NCBI GenBank assembly: GCA_964423545.1
Contig: CAYRFV010000103.1
Coordinates: 1-17,468, forward strand
Source of the DNA: JALOOE01 sp964423545
Lineage (GTDB): Bacteria; Chloroflexota; Anaerolineae; CG2-30-64-16
Reading direction: 5' to 3'
DNA: 17,468 nucleotides
Shown here: one piece after another, positions 15,092 through 17,468 of the stretch
How the letters are laid out: each line of letters begins with the position of its first letter
How positions within the stretch are numbered: position 1 is the stretch's first letter
Made by a program: the position numbers and the translations under genes
Notes under the pieces: model-generated
The model's input: only the letters and a program-made list of their open reading frames with translations
The model's database searches: none
Told to the model about the DNA's origin: nothing

Positions 15092-16126
15092 ATGGACAAT
15101 CCAACAGCTGCGACTGTCCTGAACAAGGATGATTTGATCGTGATTGGCGGCGCGGGCGGATTCATCGGGGGCGCGCTGGTCCGCCGTTTCCACGACCAGG
15201 GCTTCACGCGCATCCGGGCGATTGACAAGAAGCCCTTGCCCGAATGGTATCAGCGCGTGCCTGGCGTCGAATCACTCTGCCTGGACTTGAGCGAGTATGA
15301 GAACTGCGTCCGAGCCTGCGAAGACGCCGTTGAAGCTTATAACCTGGCGGCTGATATGGGCGGTATGGGCTTCATCGAGCACTTCCGCGTCGAGTGCCTG
15401 CGCAGCATCCTGATCAACACGCACATGCTGGAGGCCGCCTATCGCGCCGGAGTGCAGCGCTACTTCTTCTCGTCATCGGCCTGCGCGTACAATACGCTGC
15501 TCCAGCAAGACCCGGATGTGCGGGCGCTGAAAGAATCGGACGCCTATCCGGCGATGGCTGAGCGCGGGTATGGCTGGGAGAAGCTGATGTCGGAGATGTT
15601 CTGCCAGGAATACTGGGCGGAGCGTGGGCTGGAAACGCACATCGCCCGGTTCCATAATGTCTACGGTCCGCACGGGACGTGGGACGGCGGCCGCGAGAAA
15701 GCGCCGGCTGCCCTCTGCCGCAAGGTGATCCAGGCGCTCGACTCAGGCAAGCACGAACTCCAGGTCTGGGGTGACGGAACCCAGACGCGCAGCTTCATGT
15801 TCATTGACGACTGCGTGCAGGGCATCGACATGATCATGCACTGCGACGCACTGGTTGCCACGCCGATCAATTTGGGTTCGGCCGAGCTGGTCTCGATCAA
15901 CCGGTTGGTGGACATCATCGAAGAAATCGCCGGTGTGAAGCTGGAACGCCGCTACCAGCTCGACGCGCCGCGCGGCGTTGCCGGGCGCAACAGCGATAAC
16001 ACCTTCATCCGGGCGACACTCGGCTGGGAGCCGAGTACTTCACTGGCCGTGGGCCTGGCGAAGACCTACGCCTGGATCGAGCAACAGCACCGCGACCGCA
16101 AGGCTGGAAAGCGAACGGTAAGCTAA
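15092..16126 (+). CDS. gme: GDP-mannose 3,5-epimerase homologue (SDR family)
   Basis: This 344-aa extended short-chain dehydrogenase/reductase has a Rossmann NAD site, GGAGGFIG at 19-26. The sequence matches plant GDP-mannose 3,5-epimerase: YNLAADMGGMGFI, SSSACAY with C131, YGWEK with Y160 and K164, RFHNVYGPHGTWDGGREK with K203, and GRNSDN. With a constant shift of 14, these residues equal C145, Y174, K178 and K217 of the Arabidopsis enzyme, the known catalytic set. It should interconvert GDP-D-mannose with GDP-L-galactose (and GDP-L-gulose) in the cytoplasm. In place of plant CIYP it has CAYN, so some drift in specificity is possible. Its position beside fucosidases hints at L-galactose metabolism rather than cell-wall synthesis, but that is inference. 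Hairpins lie on both sides of the gene. Confidence 0.9.
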   Translation: MDNPTAATVLNKDDLIVIGGAGGFIGGALVRRFHDQGFTRIRAIDKKPLPEWYQRVPGVESLCLDLSEYENCVRACEDAVEAYNLAADMGGMGFIEHFRVECLRSILINTHMLEAAYRAGVQRYFFSSSACAYNTLLQQDPDVRALKESDAYPAMAERGYGWEKLMSEMFCQEYWAERGLETHIARFHNVYGPHGTWDGGREKAPAALCRKVIQALDSGKHELQVWGDGTQTRSFMFIDDCVQGIDMIMHCDALVATPINLGSAELVSINRLVDIIEEIAGVKLERRYQLDAPRGVAGRNSDNTFIRATLGWEPSTSLAVGLAKTYAWIEQQHRDRKAGKRTVS

Positions 16127-16136
16127 CAACGCCGTC

Positions 16137-16152
16137 AGGCTCGCACGAGCCT
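16137..16152 (+). other. Intercistronic hairpin between the epimerase and GHMP-like genes
   Basis: AGGCTC at 16137-16142 and GAGCCT at 16147-16152 flank GCAC. Counting the inner G-C pair, seven pairs could form around a 2-nt loop. It lies within the 53-bp gap after the epimerase stop. No T-run follows, so it is not a typical intrinsic terminator. Confidence 0.35.
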
Positions 16153-16179
16153 CACCCAGGGCAGATCGAACGGGACAAG

Positions 16180-16965
16180 ATGGAGATCTCGGACATCATC
16201 GGGCGACTCCCGTACCGCATGGCGTTCGCTGGCGGGTGGATCGACCAGCCTTTTGTTTCCGAGCGCAACCCGAATCCACCCGGCTCGATGGTCGTCGTGG
16301 CGCTGGAGCCGACCCATCGCTTCATGGACCGCTGCGGCATGGGCACAAGCACGCGCCGCGTCGCCGAGCGGCTGTGGGGCAATGCGCTCCCGAAACGCCC
16401 TCCGGCGGAGTTGGTGCACGAGCTCTATGCCGCGGAGAACACCGGCCAGGCGGAGCCCTCCGGCTCCCAGGACATGATCGGTCTGATCTACCCCGGCGTT
16501 AGCCGGCTTGACTATGACTTCGCTCACGAAGGCGGCGCCTTCCCCGTGCACATCGAATCGAACAATGATCCGGACGTGGCGGCCTGGCTAGAGCGAGTGA
16601 TCTGGATGGCGCCGGTGGCGCAGCGTCCGCCCGGCTACGGTCCGCTCGGCGTCAAGAACCTCGATCCCACATGGATTCGCCGGCTGGGACAGTGCGGCAG
16701 GGAGTGCTACGACGCGATCGTGGCGATGGACGCGGCCGGTCTCGGCGCCTCCATGAATGAGTGTATGGCCTGCTGGGAAGCGATTCTGCCGCACACCGTT
16801 TCCCATCCCACGGTAACGGTCGATCTGAAAGGCATCCTGCGCTACTACCAGACGCGCTACCCCGGCGCGATGTACTCCGGATGCGGTGGCGGCTATCTGT
16901 ACATCGTGTCGGATGAACGGGTGCCGGGGGGCTTCCAGGTGAAGGTGAGAATCGAGCGTCCATGA
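16180..16965 (+). CDS. Short GHMP-kinase-like protein, probable sugar-1-kinase
   Basis: The 261-aa protein shows GHMP-kinase landmarks. PYRMAFAGGWID at 11-22 corresponds to the N-terminal PxRxxLxGG.xD sugar-binding motif. CGMGTSTRR at 52-60 replaces the ATP-binding PxxxGLGSS. SGSQD with candidate catalytic base D98 and the C-terminal motif YSGCGGGYL (232-240) follow. It is shorter than the usual 310-350 aa, and the region before the ATP loop is compressed, so catalytic activity should be tested rather than assumed. The closest architectures I know are the sugar-1-kinases (heptose kinase, fucokinase). Next to the epimerase, it could phosphorylate L-fucose or L-galactose at C1 ahead of GDP activation. 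No nucleotidylyltransferase is in the window. The ribosome site is weak (GGGAC). Its stop overlaps the next start by ATGA. Confidence 0.72.
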   Translation: MEISDIIGRLPYRMAFAGGWIDQPFVSERNPNPPGSMVVVALEPTHRFMDRCGMGTSTRRVAERLWGNALPKRPPAELVHELYAAENTGQAEPSGSQDMIGLIYPGVSRLDYDFAHEGGAFPVHIESNNDPDVAAWLERVIWMAPVAQRPPGYGPLGVKNLDPTWIRRLGQCGRECYDAIVAMDAAGLGASMNECMACWEAILPHTVSHPTVTVDLKGILRYYQTRYPGAMYSGCGGGYLYIVSDERVPGGFQVKVRIERP

Positions 16966-17468
16966 CACAACACATCGCACATCTGTCTTTCCGCTACAGC
17001 AATGCCGGCCACTGGTACAAAGGCAACACGCACATCCACACGACCCGCTCGGACGGTGGCATGACCTATGCGGAAGTCACCGCGCTCTACACCGGCGCGG
17101 GCTTCGACTTCCTGTGCGCAGCAGACCACTGGGTTGCATCCGATGTGGCCGCACAGGAGAACGATGGCGGCCTCCTATGGTTGGACGGCATCGAATTGGA
17201 TGGCCGTGACGCCTCAGGCGCCTTCTATCACGTGGTCTGCCTGGGCAGGCTCAATGGCATCACACGGGAGCTCGGCTTCGAGGGTGCGCTGCGCAGCGCA
17301 CGCCAGCAGGGCGCACTGCTGATCCTGGCCCATCCGCAGTGGACCGGCAACTCGTTCGACGACGCGCTGCGCTGGCCCTTCGACGGCGTCGAGGTCTACA
17401 ATCATGTCTGTCGTTGGCTGAACGGCAAAGGCGAAGGCGCCGCGTACTGGAACGCGATGCTGGGCAGC
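16962..17468 (+). CDS. PHP-domain metal-dependent hydrolase (partial, runs off the window)
   Basis: The first 169 codons are present; the frame is still open at the window end. The N-terminus GNTHIHTTRSDG (residues 21-32) supplies the first HxH metal pair (H24, H26) and D31. AADH (53-56) gives the second acidic/His pair, GIELDG a further acidic ligand, and LAHPQW a later His. These are the first four metal-site motifs of the PHP family (histidinol-phosphatase and polymerase-associated type), which carry two or three metal ions. No signal peptide is seen, so it is cytoplasmic. It is coupled by ATGA to the GHMP-like gene, suggesting action on the same metabolite, for instance as a sugar phosphatase or phosphodiesterase. 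The exact substrate is unknown. Confidence 0.87.
   Translation, partial: MTQHIAHLSFRYSNAGHWYKGNTHIHTTRSDGGMTYAEVTALYTGAGFDFLCAADHWVASDVAAQENDGGLLWLDGIELDGRDASGAFYHVVCLGRLNGITRELGFEGALRSARQQGALLILAHPQWTGNSFDDALRWPFDGVEVYNHVCRWLNGKGEGAAYWNAMLGS

Noticed and set aside
16137..16152. Rho-independent terminator after the epimerase
   Set aside because: The stem is followed by CACCCAGGG with no T-run, and the next gene continues on the same strand after 53 bp in total.
1..17468. CRISPR arrays, tRNA or rRNA genes, insertion sequences
   Set aside because: No spaced direct repeats, cloverleaf-like or rRNA-like stretches, transposase frames or terminal inverted repeats were seen. Gaps between genes are all 250 bp or shorter.

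Overview
The window is GC-rich, densely packed bacterial DNA with no rRNA, tRNA, CRISPR array or mobile element that I can see. Coding density, three 17-bp-spaced sigma-70-type promoters (two with the -10 hexamer TAGAAT), a UbiB-family kinase, a heterodimeric ABC exporter and a sugar-catabolic operon rich in UroD-like proteins and GH29 enzymes would all fit a Chloroflexota genome of the Anaerolineae/Caldilineae type. That placement is inference from gene content, not proven by the sequence.

Region 1 (1-6382, all + strand) looks like general cell physiology. Two half-transporter genes overlapping by ATGA encode a heterodimeric ABC exporter with one consensus and one degenerate ATP site. They are followed by a membrane-anchored class I SAM methyltransferase and then, from its own promoter, an AarF/UbiB-type atypical kinase.

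Region 2 (6402-7590) holds a ribokinase gene on the - strand, convergent with the UbiB gene and divergent from a LacI-family regulator. The 250-bp divergent region carries a near-consensus promoter for the regulator (TTGACA-17-TATGTT). A perfect 16-bp palindrome covers its -10 and start point, and a second 16-bp dyad fills the spacer.

Region 3 (7591-17468, all + strand, probably one long operon) encodes, in order: LacI regulator, GH29 alpha-L-fucosidase close to the Thermotoga enzyme, MFS transporter, two divergent UroD-superfamily proteins, a second and different GH29 enzyme, a GDP-mannose 3,5-epimerase homologue keeping the plant catalytic residues, a short GHMP-kinase-like protein, and a PHP-domain metallohydrolase cut by the window end. 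Neither GH29 has a signal peptide. The simplest reading is that the MFS carrier imports small fucosides (or L-galactosides) that are hydrolysed in the cytoplasm under LacI control.

The least explained parts are the paired UroD-like proteins set between the two fucosidases, and the combination of GDP-mannose/GDP-L-galactose epimerase with a GHMP-type kinase. Together with the fucosidases these suggest a pathway for L-galacto-configured sugars (L-fucose, L-galactose or O-methylated forms) that is not one of the textbook fucose routes.
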